Shown: one piece after another, positions 6,750 through 15,323 of the stretch | Position numbering within the stretch: position 1 is the first letter of the stretch | Layout: each line of letters starts with the position of its first letter | DNA from: UBA1724 sp963611685 | GTDB taxonomy: Bacteria; Verrucomicrobiota; Lentisphaeria; Oligosphaerales; Oligosphaeraceae | NCBI GenBank assembly: GCA_963611685.1 | Contig: CAVDSU010000005.1 | Location: 1 to 47,065, forward strand | Direction of reading: 5' to 3' | Length of the DNA: 47,065 bases | Notes under the pieces: generated by a model | What the model was told of the DNA's origin: nothing | Database searches by the model: none | The model's input: only the letters and a program-made list of their open reading frames with translations | Made by a program: the position numbers and the translations under genes

Positions 6750-9422
6750 TTAGAGTCCCAGGTCTGCCAGCTGTGCCTTGATGCGCGCCAGCTTATCCTG
6801 CGTCTCGGCCAGGTGCGTGCGGTCGGCCTCCACGGCGGCGGCGGGGGCGTGCTGGACATATCCCTGGTTGGAGAGCTTCTTCTCCAGAGTGGCGATGTAT
6901 TTGACGGCCTCCTCGGACTGCTTCTGGAGCCGTGCCTTCTCGGCCTCCAGGTCCACCAGTCCCTCCAGGGGGACGAACGCGGTTCCCATGGCGGAGAGCG
7001 CCACTCCGGCGGGTCCCTGGGGCTTTTCGCCGAGGGTCATGGTCTTCGCGTTGAGCAGTGCGCCCAGGGCGTCCTTGTCCAGCTCCAGGAATGCCTTCGC
7101 CTCGGGGCTGGCGGGGGTGATGACCACATCGAGGGGCAGGGTCGTGGAGATCTGGTAGCTGGCGCGGAGGTTTCTCACGGCGCGGACCAAGTCATACTTG
7201 GCGGCGTTGAGCTGTTCCACGGCGGTGGTGGCGCCCCAGGCATTCATCTGCTCTTCGGGGATGGGGGTGGGCCAGGGCTGGACCATGATGGAGTCCTCCT
7301 GCGCGCAGAAGCCCATCTGGTGGTAGAGCTCGTCGGTGACGAAGGGCATGATGGGATGCAGCAGCTTCAGGAAGGTCCCCAGGCAGTAGTCGAAGACCCT
7401 CAGGGTGGCGCAGGTGGTGCCGGCCGGCGCGGAGAGCGCGGGCTTGGCGGACTCCAGATACCAGCTGCAGAACTCGTTCCACACGAAGTCGTAGATGTCC
7501 TTGGTGGCGTCGTTGAAATTGAAGGTCTCCAGGTCCTTGGTCATGGTGCGGACGATGCCGTTGAGCCGGGAGAGGATCCACTGGTCGTCGGGACGCAGCT
7601 CCTCCTTGCGCAGCGAGGAGAGGTCCTGCCAATCGGCGGGGGCCGTGCCGTGCTGGAGTCGGAAGCGGACCACGTTCCAGATCTTGTTGGCGAAGTTCCG
7701 GCCGATCTCGCACTTCTTGTTGTCGTAGCGGATGTCCTGTCCCATGGGGGCGATGTAGATGATGGTGAAGCGGAGGGCGTCGGCGCCGTAGGTGTTCACC
7801 ACATCCAGGGGATCGGGAGAGTTGTTGAGGCTCTTGGAGAGCTTCCGGCCCTTGTCGTCGCGGATGATGGAGGTGAAGTAGACATCCTTGAAGGGGACCT
7901 CGCCCATGAAGCGCAGGCCGCTCATGATCATTCGGGCGACCCAGAAGAAGATGATGTCGGGACCGGTGACCAGGGTGTCGGTGGGGTAGAAGTGCTTCAG
8001 GTCCTTGGTCTGCTCGGGCCAGGAGAAGACGGAGAAGGGCCACAGCCAGGAGCTGAACCAGGTGTCCAGAACATCCTCGTCCTGGCGGAATTCGGTGCAG
8101 CCGCACTCGCATTTCGCGGGCGCCGCCTTGGCCACATGGACCTTTCCGCAGCTCTTGCAGTAGAAGGCGGGGATGCGGTGGCCCCACCAGAGCTGGCGGG
8201 AGATGCACCAGTCCTTGATGTTCTCCATCCAGTGGAGGTAGGTCTTGACCCAGCGCTCGGGATGGAACTTGATCTTTCCGCTGGTGACCGCCTCGATGGC
8301 GGGCTTGGCCAGGGGCTCCATGCGCACGAACCATTGGTCGGAGAGACGGGGCTCCACCGGCACGCCGCCACGTTCGGAGTAGCCTACCTGGTGCACGTAG
8401 TCCTCGACCTTCACCAGAAGGCCCTCCTGCTCCAGCTTCTCCACCACCAGCTTGCGTGCCACGGAGCGGTCCAGGCCCGCGAACTCGGCGCCGGCCAGCT
8501 CGTTCATGGTGCCGTCGTCGTTCATGATGTTGGGCATCTCCAGATTGTGGCGCAGGCCCACTTCGTAGTCGTTGGGGTCGTGGGCGGGGGTGATCTTCAC
8601 CGCGCCAGTCCCGAAGTCCTTCTCCACGTATTCATCGGCGATGAGGGGGATGAGGCGGTGGGTGATGGGCAGCACCAGCATCTTCCCGACCAGGCCCTGG
8701 TAGCGCTCGTCCGCGGGATTCACGGCCACGGCGGTGTCGCCCATGAGGGTCTCGGGACGGGTGGTGGCCACCACGACCTCGCCAGAGCCATCGGCGAAGG
8801 GATAGCGGATGTGCCAGAGATGGCCGGATTCCTGGCGGTAGATGACCTCCTCGTCAGAGAGGGCGGTGCGGCTCTTGGGGCACCAGTTGATGATGCGGTG
8901 GCCCTTGTAGATGAGGCCGTCGTTGTAGAGGCGGATGAAGACCTCCTGCACGGCGTCGGAGAGCCCCTCGTCGAAGGTGAAGCGCTCGCGGGGCCAGTCG
9001 CAGGCGGTGCCGATGGTGCGCAGCTGCCGGATGATCTTGCCGCCATACTGCTCCTTCCACTTCCAGACTTCGTCCAGGAACTTCTCGCGACCCAGGTCGT
9101 AGCGGGTCAGGTTCTTCTCCTTCTTGAGGTATGCCTCCACCTTCGCCTGGGTGGCAATGCCGGCGTGGTCCATGCCGGGAACCCAGCAGGTCTCGCGACC
9201 CTGCATCTTCTCATAGCGGATCAGGATGTCCTGCAGGGTGTTGTTGAGGACGTGCCCCAGGGTGAGGATGCCCGTCACGTTGGGAGGCGGGATGACGATG
9301 GTGTAGGACTTCTTGGGGCTGTCGGCAGAGGCGTGGAAGTATCCGCGCTTCTCCCATTCGGCGTACCACTTGGCCTCCACCTCTGCGGGGGAGTATGCCT
9401 TGGATAGGGTTTCTTCGCTCAT
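6750..9422 (-). CDS. valS: valyl-tRNA synthetase
   Basis: An 890-residue class I aminoacyl-tRNA synthetase of normal ValRS length. It starts with the PPPNVTG motif and an atypical HIGH box reading TLGH (54-57), in which Thr replaces the first His. KLSKS lies near residue 525. The editing (CP1) domain holds ATTRPETLMGDTAVAV. A Cys-rich zinc segment (CKSCGK...CECGC) sits near 430-445. The C-terminus is a long coiled coil that grips tRNA in this family. The anticodon-binding region is complete and no frameshift is seen. There is no T-box leader. The leader ends in a C/T run with no clear Shine-Dalgarno site. Confidence 0.97.
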   Translation of the reverse strand: MSEETLSKAYSPAEVEAKWYAEWEKRGYFHASADSPKKSYTIVIPPPNVTGILTLGHVLNNTLQDILIRYEKMQGRETCWVPGMDHAGIATQAKVEAYLKKEKNLTRYDLGREKFLDEVWKWKEQYGGKIIRQLRTIGTACDWPRERFTFDEGLSDAVQEVFIRLYNDGLIYKGHRIINWCPKSRTALSDEEVIYRQESGHLWHIRYPFADGSGEVVVATTRPETLMGDTAVAVNPADERYQGLVGKMLVLPITHRLIPLIADEYVEKDFGTGAVKITPAHDPNDYEVGLRHNLEMPNIMNDDGTMNELAGAEFAGLDRSVARKLVVEKLEQEGLLVKVEDYVHQVGYSERGGVPVEPRLSDQWFVRMEPLAKPAIEAVTSGKIKFHPERWVKTYLHWMENIKDWCISRQLWWGHRIPAFYCKSCGKVHVAKAAPAKCECGCTEFRQDEDVLDTWFSSWLWPFSVFSWPEQTKDLKHFYPTDTLVTGPDIIFFWVARMIMSGLRFMGEVPFKDVYFTSIIRDDKGRKLSKSLNNSPDPLDVVNTYGADALRFTIIYIAPMGQDIRYDNKKCEIGRNFANKIWNVVRFRLQHGTAPADWQDLSSLRKEELRPDDQWILSRLNGIVRTMTKDLETFNFNDATKDIYDFVWNEFCSWYLESAKPALSAPAGTTCATLRVFDYCLGTFLKLLHPIMPFVTDELYHQMGFCAQEDSIMVQPWPTPIPEEQMNAWGATTAVEQLNAAKYDLVRAVRNLRASYQISTTLPLDVVITPASPEAKAFLELDKDALGALLNAKTMTLGEKPQGPAGVALSAMGTAFVPLEGLVDLEAEKARLQKQSEEAVKYIATLEKKLSNQGYVQHAPAAAVEADRTHLAETQDKLARIKAQLADLGL

Positions 9423-9605
9423 GGTTAAGGGGGGATCCGTGCTTGGTTGTGTGTCTAACAGAAAAGGATTCTCTCGCGCTCACCACGATACTCTCGGGCG
9501 CGCCTGCGCGAAATAAAAAACAAACCGCTGCCGCCCGGAACTCGGAATCCGCGCGAGAAGACGCGCGCTCGGCGCGGTAGTTCGCCGACTAGGAACTCGG
9601 AATCC
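9423..9605. other. valS upstream spacer with a partly duplicated segment
   Basis: No gene is seen between valS and the element at 9606. An AT-rich patch (about 9510-9523) could hold the valS promoter. A segment beginning GAACTCGGAATCCGCGCG occurs at 9538-9555 and again at 9593-9610, each followed by a GC-rich hairpin and a CTCGGCGC or TCGGCGC string. This suggests duplication of part of the leader element next door. Confidence 0.55.
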
Positions 9606-9706
9606 GCGCGCCAATGCGGGCGCGCTCGGCGCACGCGCCGGGTAATTCCGGCGCGGGGTTTCGGGCACCCGAAACCCTGGCCTAACTTCCTCCTTCCTCC
9701 TTTTTT
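9606..9706 (+). repeat. hairpin/TTCCTCC leader element, copy 1 (orphan orientation)
   Basis: Three hairpins in a row, then a pyrimidine tract: GCGCGCC/GGGCGCGC (9606-9625); GCGCCGG/CCGGCGC (9635-9654); GGGTTTCGGG/CCCGAAACCC (9656-9677). Then TGGCC and a TTCCTCC-repeat tract ending in six T (9685-9706). The same plan occurs before coaBC, the C69 peptidase, ftsY and tetR, with different stem sequences. Here it points at the 3' end of the converging aroK-ttcA gene, so it does not serve as a leader at this locus. Confidence 0.85.
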
Positions 9707-9736
9707 GCGTTTCCGGGGGTGCGTGTCGTGGAAGAA

Positions 9737-11047
9737 TCAGAATGTAGCGTCTTTTCCGCGTCCCGGCGTGGCTGGCTCCTGGGTATTCAGGCAGTCCAGG
9801 AACCGGGGATCCAGGAGGTGTTGGGGGCGCAGGTCCCTCAGGGACTTCCGCATGGCCTCAGGCAGATGCGGGAAGCGCGTCTCCAGGTCCTGGAGGAGCT
9901 GTTCCAGAAAATGTCGGTCGCCCCGTTCCTCCAGGAGTCCCTGGTAGGGGCAGCCCTGGGGCTTGGGAAAGCCGAAGAGCTGCGCGGCCTCGTGGATGGC
10001 GGACTTACGGAGTCCCCAGAGGGGGCGGATGAGGCGGGCATTGCCGCCGTCGGCGGGGACATTGGGTCCCATGGTCTTCAGGCCGCCGCCGTGGAAGAGG
10101 CTCATGAGGAAGCTCACGCAGAGGTCGTCCAGATGTTGCCCCAGCGCCAACTTGTTGCAGGAGAGTTCCTTGAGGAGGTAGTGGAGCTGTCCTCGGCGGA
10201 GTCGGGAACACAGCGCGCAGGGCTTGTCGCCCACCTTCTCGGGGGAGAGCAGTTCGTAGAGCGCGGGGACTCTTCGGTGGTGGAATTCCCAGCCGCGGTC
10301 TCGGCAGTATTGCGCGATGGGTGCGGCGTCAAAGCCGGGGTATCCCACATCGATATTGGCGGCGATGACGGAAAAAGGGAAGGGCGTCTTGCGGGACAGC
10401 GCCTGGAGGAGCTCCAGCAGCAGGAAGCTGTCTTCGCCGCCCGAAAGACCCACCAGGATCCGGTCGCCCTCCTGCAGCAGCCGGTATTCCACACAGTCCT
10501 TCGCGCATTGCCGGAGGAGCCTCTGGAATCCGGGCGCCTTCCGGGGCGCCTGACGCAGGAAGTCCGACGCCTTTGCGCGGAATTCCGCCACGATTTCGGC
10601 GGGGGTGCGGGTGGCGTCTAGGACATATTCGCAGTCCAGGTAGAAGGGCTGCCGCTGCCGGTAGCGCTCTTCGTCCCAGAGGGGGCGCGAGGCCTTCTCC
10701 TGCTCGGAGAGCCGCGCGGCGATCTGTTCCAGGGGGATCTGGAGGGTGGCGGTGACGCCGCTCTCCTTCATGATGCGGCGGTTGCCGGGATAGACGGGCA
10801 GGCCGCCACCCGTGGAGACGACGCAGAAGACACGCTCCCGAGCGACTTGGCGGAGGATCTCCTGCTCCTCTTGGCGGAAGGACGCCTCGCCCTGCTGACG
10901 GATGAAGTCCCCGGGAGAGACGCCTAGCTTTTCCTGGAAGAGGTCGTCGGTGTCCAGATGGGGACGACCCAGGACGGACGCCAGCTCGCGGCCGACGCGG
11001 CTCTTTCCGCTCCCCATGAAGCCGGTAAGATAGATGTTTTCGGGCAT
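9737..11047 (-). CDS. fused shikimate kinase (AroK) and TtcA-like tRNA thiolation PP-loop protein
   Basis: One uninterrupted 436-residue frame joins two enzymes. Residues 1-165 are a complete shikimate kinase: P-loop GFMGSGKS (9-16), DTDD (32-35), STGGGLP (78-84) and lid Arg121. Residues 175-420 resemble TtcA, which makes 2-thiocytidine at tRNA position 32: PP-loop SGGEDS (202-207), CALCSRLRRGQL with Cys277 and Cys280, and GQHLDD (303-308). Cys366 sits where TtcA has its C-terminal cluster cysteine, in CPYQ rather than the usual CNLCG. It lies 24 bases after the CPBP protease and has an all-pyrimidine leader. The roles follow from the families; a functional reason for the fusion is unknown. 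Confidence 0.88.
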   Translation of the reverse strand: MPENIYLTGFMGSGKSRVGRELASVLGRPHLDTDDLFQEKLGVSPGDFIRQQGEASFRQEEQEILRQVARERVFCVVSTGGGLPVYPGNRRIMKESGVTATLQIPLEQIAARLSEQEKASRPLWDEERYRQRQPFYLDCEYVLDATRTPAEIVAEFRAKASDFLRQAPRKAPGFQRLLRQCAKDCVEYRLLQEGDRILVGLSGGEDSFLLLELLQALSRKTPFPFSVIAANIDVGYPGFDAAPIAQYCRDRGWEFHHRRVPALYELLSPEKVGDKPCALCSRLRRGQLHYLLKELSCNKLALGQHLDDLCVSFLMSLFHGGGLKTMGPNVPADGGNARLIRPLWGLRKSAIHEAAQLFGFPKPQGCPYQGLLEERGDRHFLEQLLQDLETRFPHLPEAMRKSLRDLRPQHLLDPRFLDCLNTQEPATPGRGKDATF

Positions 11048-11071
11048 GGAGGGAAGGAAGGGAAGAGGGGG

Positions 11072-11803
11072 TCAGCAGTATCGATAGAAGCGGAAATACA
11101 TCACGAGAAGGGTCACCGTGTTGTAGAAGGCGTGGGTGACGATGGCGTCCCGGATGCCATGTCGGCGGACGATGGCGTCCAGGCAGAAGCCAAAGAAGAA
11201 GAGCGCGGGGAATGCGCGTGGCGCGCAGTGCGCGCAGGCGAAGAGCCCGGCGCTGAGGAGGGCGCTCGTGCGCGCGGAGGCCCCCAGATACTGCACGGCG
11301 CCCGGCAGCGCAAATCGGTAGAGGAGCTCCTCCGCGATTGGCGCCAGGAAGCAGGAGGAGAGGATCAGCGTCGACAGGGACGGCCGCGGGGCGCCGCTGG
11401 GCGCGGAAAAGAGCGCCGCGGGGAGCCAGGAGAGCAGGTGGATGCTCAGGTAGCCCAGCGCCAGAGTGCCTGCCTGCAGAAAAAAGGCGAAGAGGAGGCA
11501 CCGAAGGAGCCTCCAGAGACGATGCTTCTTCCACGGCGGCAACTCCGGCGCCAGCGCCGCCGGCGGGAGCTCCTTCCAGGAGGGCGCCAAGGAAGGCGGC
11601 ACTTGTGGACATTCCTCGGCATCCTCGTCGTCCTGCGCCCGCATGACGACCCAGACGATGCCCATGGCGAAAAGCCCCAGGAGGGGCAGGGCGAGGATTT
11701 GCGAGGGAAGCGGCACCAGCACGCGTCCCAGGATGTCCGCCACGATGGCCGCCAAGAGCATCGTCAGCTGCATCCGCTCAAGGATGGCGCTTTTGGCGGT
11801 CAT
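11072..11803 (-). CDS. CPBP-family intramembrane metalloprotease
   Basis: The start at 11803 overlaps the methyltransferase stop as ATGA; the longer frame upstream is a shadow of that gene. The 243-residue protein has several hydrophobic helices and the Abi/CPBP signatures: EELLYR (the EExxxR motif), FACAH (FxxxH) and THAFYN (HxxxN), which together bind the catalytic zinc inside the membrane. The family includes Rce1-like CAAX proteases and bacteriocin-immunity proteins; the substrate here is unknown. An acidic cytoplasmic loop (DDEDAEE) lies after the second helix. Confidence 0.82.
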   Translation of the reverse strand: MTAKSAILERMQLTMLLAAIVADILGRVLVPLPSQILALPLLGLFAMGIVWVVMRAQDDEDAEECPQVPPSLAPSWKELPPAALAPELPPWKKHRLWRLLRCLLFAFFLQAGTLALGYLSIHLLSWLPAALFSAPSGAPRPSLSTLILSSCFLAPIAEELLYRFALPGAVQYLGASARTSALLSAGLFACAHCAPRAFPALFFFGFCLDAIVRRHGIRDAIVTHAFYNTVTLLVMYFRFYRYC

Positions 11804-12657
11804 GGTCTCTGGGGAGTCCAGAGGGCGTATGCGCCGGAGGGCACCGCCAGGAGCCCGTCGGCGGCGGGCAGGACCATCTCGCCGGTCTGGATGGCGCCCG
11901 GCGGGAAGGACTGCCGGGACAGGTGGGAGAGCACCAGCGGGGTGTATCCCGGGGTATGGCAGGTCAATAGCACGAAGAGGGGATGCTCGGAGAGGACTTC
12001 CCGGCACAGCTCCAGCAGCTCCAGCATGCAGGCGTCGATCTGGAAGAGCTCCTGGCTGGTTCCCCGCCCAAAGCTGGGGGGATCCAAGACGATGGCGTCG
12101 TAGCGCTTGCCACGCCGCAATTCCCGCTTCAGGAATTTGGTGACGTCATCCACAATCCAGCGGATGGGCGCGTCCTCCAGGCCATTGGCGCGCGCATTCT
12201 CCCGTGCCCAATCCACCATCTTCTTGGAGGCGTCCAGATGGCAGACCTGCGCGCCGGCTTTGGCGCAGGCAAGGGTGGCACCGCCGGAGTAGGCAAAGAG
12301 ATTCAGGACCGCGGGCTGCGGCGTCGGGGAGGCCTTCAGGAGCTCCGTTGCCAGGCTCCAGCCCAGGGTGTGTTCGGGAAAGACGCCCACGTGGCCGAAG
12401 TCGGTGGGACGCAAGAGCATCGTTACTTCGCCTAACTGGCAGGACCAGCCGTCACGAATCCGGGGAGAACGGAATTTCCAGTGCGCGCCATGCTCCCGGG
12501 AAAAAAAGGCGTCGGACTCCTGCCAATACTCCGGATGCTGGGGACGCCATACGGCCTGGGCACAGGGACGCGCCAGAATCCACTTCCCAAAACGCTCCAG
12601 CTTCTGCCCGCCGCCGGCATCCAGGAATTCGTATCGGTTGTCCCGGGTGGGTCCCAT
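11800..12657 (-). CDS. class I SAM-dependent methyltransferase, RlmI/RlmK-like
   Basis: A 285-residue Rossmann methyltransferase with NLFAYSGG (SAM-binding loop, about 118-125), an acidic strand end in CHLDASKKMVDWARENA, and LDPPSFGRG (about 193-201), typical of the COG1092 rRNA cytosine-C5/guanine-N2 methyltransferase group. The N-terminal PUA domain of RlmI is missing; a short beta-rich segment replaces it. It starts one base after the stop of the unknown upstream gene and overlaps the CPBP protease start by 4 bases, so the three are translationally coupled. A specific rRNA target cannot be read from sequence. Confidence 0.85.
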   Translation of the reverse strand: MGPTRDNRYEFLDAGGGQKLERFGKWILARPCAQAVWRPQHPEYWQESDAFFSREHGAHWKFRSPRIRDGWSCQLGEVTMLLRPTDFGHVGVFPEHTLGWSLATELLKASPTPQPAVLNLFAYSGGATLACAKAGAQVCHLDASKKMVDWARENARANGLEDAPIRWIVDDVTKFLKRELRRGKRYDAIVLDPPSFGRGTSQELFQIDACMLELLELCREVLSEHPLFVLLTCHTPGYTPLVLSHLSRQSFPPGAIQTGEMVLPAADGLLAVPSGAYALWTPQRP

Positions 12658-12658
12658 G

Positions 12659-14005
12659 CTAAGAGAGCGCCTCCTCGCCGTTGCGGAAGCCGGAGGCTGC
12701 GCCCAGGGCGCTCAAGGAGGGCAGCTCCTTCCAGATGCCCTCCAGGGGGACCTGGATGACCCAGGCACTCGGCAGCGCCTGCCGGGTCCAGGCGAGGGTC
12801 TCCAGGATGGCGGGCAAATCCCAATGCAACGCCTGGCCCTTCCGGGTCTCGTGGGCCGCCGTCATGCACCAGCCCGGCGCTACTCCGCGCAAGACCAATA
12901 CGCCTCCCTCGGAAGACTGCGCCAACTGACGCACACAACGGCGGAAGAGGTTCTGGAAGGGACGGCTCTCCCAACAGGCCGACGCATGCTTGTCGCCATT
13001 GCGGCGGCCCTGTACGGGCATCGGGAAGTCCGAGAGATCCAGGGCGACACAGGGCACCGCGCCCTCTTCCTTCAAGGCAGCCAATGCCTTGCCGTCCAAT
13101 CCACTCTCCGAGACCGACAACGCCACGGGGGACGCGGCACACGCAGGGGAAGTCAGCGCGGGCTCGCTCCAGGCGAGGTAGGCGGAGAAGCGGTAGACCC
13201 GCCCCTCCGGCTGGGAAACGGGAATCTCGGGCGCCTTCACGGCAGGGACGCCGGTTGCTGCGGTTGCGTTATCGTCGGCACCCGCCTCGGCGGCGTCTTC
13301 TTCGGGCATGGGGGGCAGGAAGCGGGGATCCTTCTCCAGGAGTTTCGCAAAGCGCGCCTCCTCCTCGGGATCGCAGAGCGCCACGAAGCGGCGCAGGAAG
13401 AGTCCGCCCTGGGGAAGCGCCTCCAGGCGCAGCTCGCCCTTCGCGTGGAGGAATTCGCCATTGAGGCCCTTGTTCCAGCGCCAGAGGTCGTCGCCAAGAC
13501 CCCACTCCAGACGGCGCCCCTGGGCGTCTTCGAGCACCAGCGCCTCGGGAATCGGCGAGAACCGCAGAGGCGCGGCCTTCAGGTCCTGTGGGAGGTCCTT
13601 CCATTGGGCCTCGGGGGCATTTTCACCGGCAATCACGAGATACCGCCGCCATTCGCCGGCGAGCTTCGCGCTGCCCAGCTCCAGGCCCTCTTTCAGCGAG
13701 GTCGCCTTGGGCCACTTGATGTCGTAGGTGACGCGGAGGGCATTGGCGGCCACGCGCTGCGTCTGGCGGACGCCCACTGGGATGCCGCGCGCGAATTCGC
13801 CGCTGCCCTCGAAGACCGCGCAGCCGCCTTTATGGAAGTGCCGCGCTTTGGTCTGGGAGAGCCGCGCGTCGTCGACGCCGTCAACACGGCACTGCATGTC
13901 CTGGAAGAGCGCCGCACCCTGGGATTCCAGGGAGCGGGGACCGGCGGCGGCGCCGTCGTCATAGAGGAGTTTCCAGGTGGCCTGGGGATGAGTGAGTTCC
14001 ATCAT
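12659..14005 (-). CDS. unrecognised cytoplasmic protein, 448 residues
   Basis: A full-length frame beginning MMELTHPQATWKL with no signal peptide or membrane helix. The first 230 residues look beta-rich and hydrophilic, an acidic Ala/Glu linker lies near 235-265, and the C-terminal 180 residues contain VPCVALDLSDFPMPV and GGVLVLRGVAPGW, which could form a Rossmann-like or TIM-barrel core. I recognise no family. It is followed after one base by the methyltransferase gene, so it may act in the same step of RNA metabolism (inference from coupling only). Its leader is C/T-rich without a Shine-Dalgarno site. Confidence 0.7.
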   Translation of the reverse strand: MMELTHPQATWKLLYDDGAAAGPRSLESQGAALFQDMQCRVDGVDDARLSQTKARHFHKGGCAVFEGSGEFARGIPVGVRQTQRVAANALRVTYDIKWPKATSLKEGLELGSAKLAGEWRRYLVIAGENAPEAQWKDLPQDLKAAPLRFSPIPEALVLEDAQGRRLEWGLGDDLWRWNKGLNGEFLHAKGELRLEALPQGGLFLRRFVALCDPEEEARFAKLLEKDPRFLPPMPEEDAAEAGADDNATAATGVPAVKAPEIPVSQPEGRVYRFSAYLAWSEPALTSPACAASPVALSVSESGLDGKALAALKEEGAVPCVALDLSDFPMPVQGRRNGDKHASACWESRPFQNLFRRCVRQLAQSSEGGVLVLRGVAPGWCMTAAHETRKGQALHWDLPAILETLAWTRQALPSAWVIQVPLEGIWKELPSLSALGAASGFRNGEEALS

Positions 14006-14056
14006 GGCAAAAGAGAATCTTGTGGGGTGTGGAAGGAGGCAGTCGGGGAACCGGGG

Positions 14057-14521
14057 TTAGGGGCGCACCACGGGCCACTTCCGGATCTTTGTGTCCTCCT
14101 GCTCCAATTCGAGCCCACCGGGAATGCGGAAGACATTGAGGAAATCGGCGCGGGAGTCGTTTTCGGAGGTGGAGAGCAGTCCGACCTCCACCAAGTCGTA
14201 GATGATGTTCCCGAAGTCCATGGTCTCGGTGATCCCCCAGGCGGAGAGGATCTCCGGCGCCAAAAAGGCGAATTCCCGGATCAGGCTGTCTCGGAGATAG
14301 AGGGTCAGCTGCTGGCCCGTCACATGAGAGTCCTCGCCCGCCTTCGCCACCGACGCCTCACGCTCGGCCAAAAGACGGCGCAAGGTCGAGGCGACGTAGA
14401 GGAAGGCCTCTTGGGGATAGCGCTTGTCCTTTTGGGCGGCCTGCCGGCAAAAGTTCTCCTCGAGGCCTTCGGGATCGGGGATTCCGCCGGGATCAAGGAA
14501 GGGGGGGGCTTCTTCGGACAT
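14057..14521 (-). CDS. Minf_1886-type protein (Verrucomicrobia/Planctomycetes-restricted family)
   Basis: A 154-residue protein whose core matches my memory of the uncharacterised Verruc_Plancto-restricted family: RYPQEAFLYVASTL, then SHVTGQQLTLYLRD, then EILSAWGITETMDFGNIIYD and VEVGLLSTSENDSRADF. No function is known for the family; it is small, soluble and conserved in PVC bacteria. It sits between a HIT protein and an unknown protein in a same-direction run. It is the best taxonomic marker in the window. The leader is C/T-rich and ends in CTCTTTCCC before the ATG. Confidence 0.75.
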   Translation of the reverse strand: MSEEAPPFLDPGGIPDPEGLEENFCRQAAQKDKRYPQEAFLYVASTLRRLLAEREASVAKAGEDSHVTGQQLTLYLRDSLIREFAFLAPEILSAWGITETMDFGNIIYDLVEVGLLSTSENDSRADFLNVFRIPGGLELEQEDTKIRKWPVVRP

Positions 14522-14550
14522 GGGAAAGAGCGTGGGAGGACGGCGGCGGG

Positions 14551-14988
14551 TTACTCTGCGGAACGCTGGGAGAGCTTCTGACGGATCTTCTCCTGCATCT
14601 CGGACATCTCGTCGCCCTGGTAGCTCTTCTGGGGGGCAGAAAGAAGGACTTTGTCGTCCGCAAAGCGGGGGATGATATGCAGGTGCGCATGGGGCACCTC
14701 CTGCCCCGCAGTCTGCCCGTTGTTCAGCAGCAGATTGAAGCCCGTGGCGCCCGTCACCCGCAAGACCACCGGCGCCAGACGCGCCGCCGCCGCAAAAAGC
14801 GCATCGCGGTAGTCGTCCGGCATGTCGCTCAAGCCATGGCAGTGAGTCTTGGGAACCACCAGCGTATGCCCCAGGTTGAAGGGCGCAATGTCCAAAAACG
14901 CCATCACCTTGTCATCCTCGTATACCTTCGCAGAAGGAATCTCGCCAGCGAGGATCTTGCAGAAAACACAATGCGCAGTGTCAAGCAT
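14551..14988 (-). CDS. HIT-family nucleotide hydrolase
   Basis: A 145-residue histidine-triad protein. CVFCKILAGEIP at the N-terminus supplies the zinc-binding cysteines seen in Hint-type members, and the triad HAHLH follows VP near residue 100. Family members cleave nucleoside phosphoramidates and adenylates; the exact substrate is not visible. It is the first gene after the repeat-filled gap behind tgt and starts a run of six same-direction genes. The ATG at 14986-14988 follows a C/T-rich leader (CATCCCCAATTCCCATTT). Confidence 0.92.
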   Translation of the reverse strand: MLDTAHCVFCKILAGEIPSAKVYEDDKVMAFLDIAPFNLGHTLVVPKTHCHGLSDMPDDYRDALFAAAARLAPVVLRVTGATGFNLLLNNGQTAGQEVPHAHLHIIPRFADDKVLLSAPQKSYQGDEMSEMQEKIRQKLSQRSAE

Positions 14989-15323
14989 AAATGGGAATTG
15001 GGGATGAAGAGTTCTAGGTTGGGCTACAAAGTGGTACCGCCGGTGGGCGGAAGAGCGTTAGCAGGGGTACGGGGGCGCAGCCCCCCGTCCTTTGGGGAGT
15101 CGGCTAGGGAAGGGCGCTCTTAGGCTGGCACCGTTATTCGGAGGCGGCGGCGCGCTTCTACGGCGCAGGTAGCAGTTCGCAGGTAGTAGGTAGTAGGTAG
15201 TAGGTTTGCAAGGTCGCTGCGCGGCTCTTCCGCGGTACCTGCCGCGGTACCGTGCCGCCGTAAGGCGGAAGAGCGCCTGCGGCGACCTTGTAGCTAGCCA
15301 CTACCCACGAATTACGAAAGTAC
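14989..15323. repeat. modular repeat array between tgt and the HIT gene
   Basis: No gene is seen; modules fill the gap. Going left to right: hairpin CCGCC-GGTG-GGCGG with the AAGAGCG flank (about 15037-15057); the ACGGGGG/CCCCCGT hairpin (15069-15088) followed by CCTTTGG; a CTCTTAGGCTGGC...GAGGCGGC module (about 15115-15149); a TAGTAGG microsatellite (15180-15205); a large inverted repeat with arms CAAGGTCGC/GCGACCTTG and GCTCTTCCGC/GCGGAAGAGC (about 15208-15290) enclosing CCGCC-GTAA-GGCGG; and the TAG-rich cap (about 15291-15326) whose AGTACTTA end contains the tgt stop codon. Confidence 0.85.

Noticed and set aside
2990..9407. Very long plus-strand open frames opposite the vWA, thrH and valS genes
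   Set aside because: They mirror conserved minus-strand proteins in a GC-rich genome, and their translations are low-complexity with no recognisable domains.
9423..9605. T-box leader for valS
   Set aside because: No T-box sequence or specifier-loop arrangement was visible, and such leaders are a mainly Gram-positive feature.
9685..9706. TTCCTCC tracts as Shine-Dalgarno sites
   Set aside because: In the coding-sense orientation they are pyrimidine-rich, matching the anti-SD rather than pairing with it.
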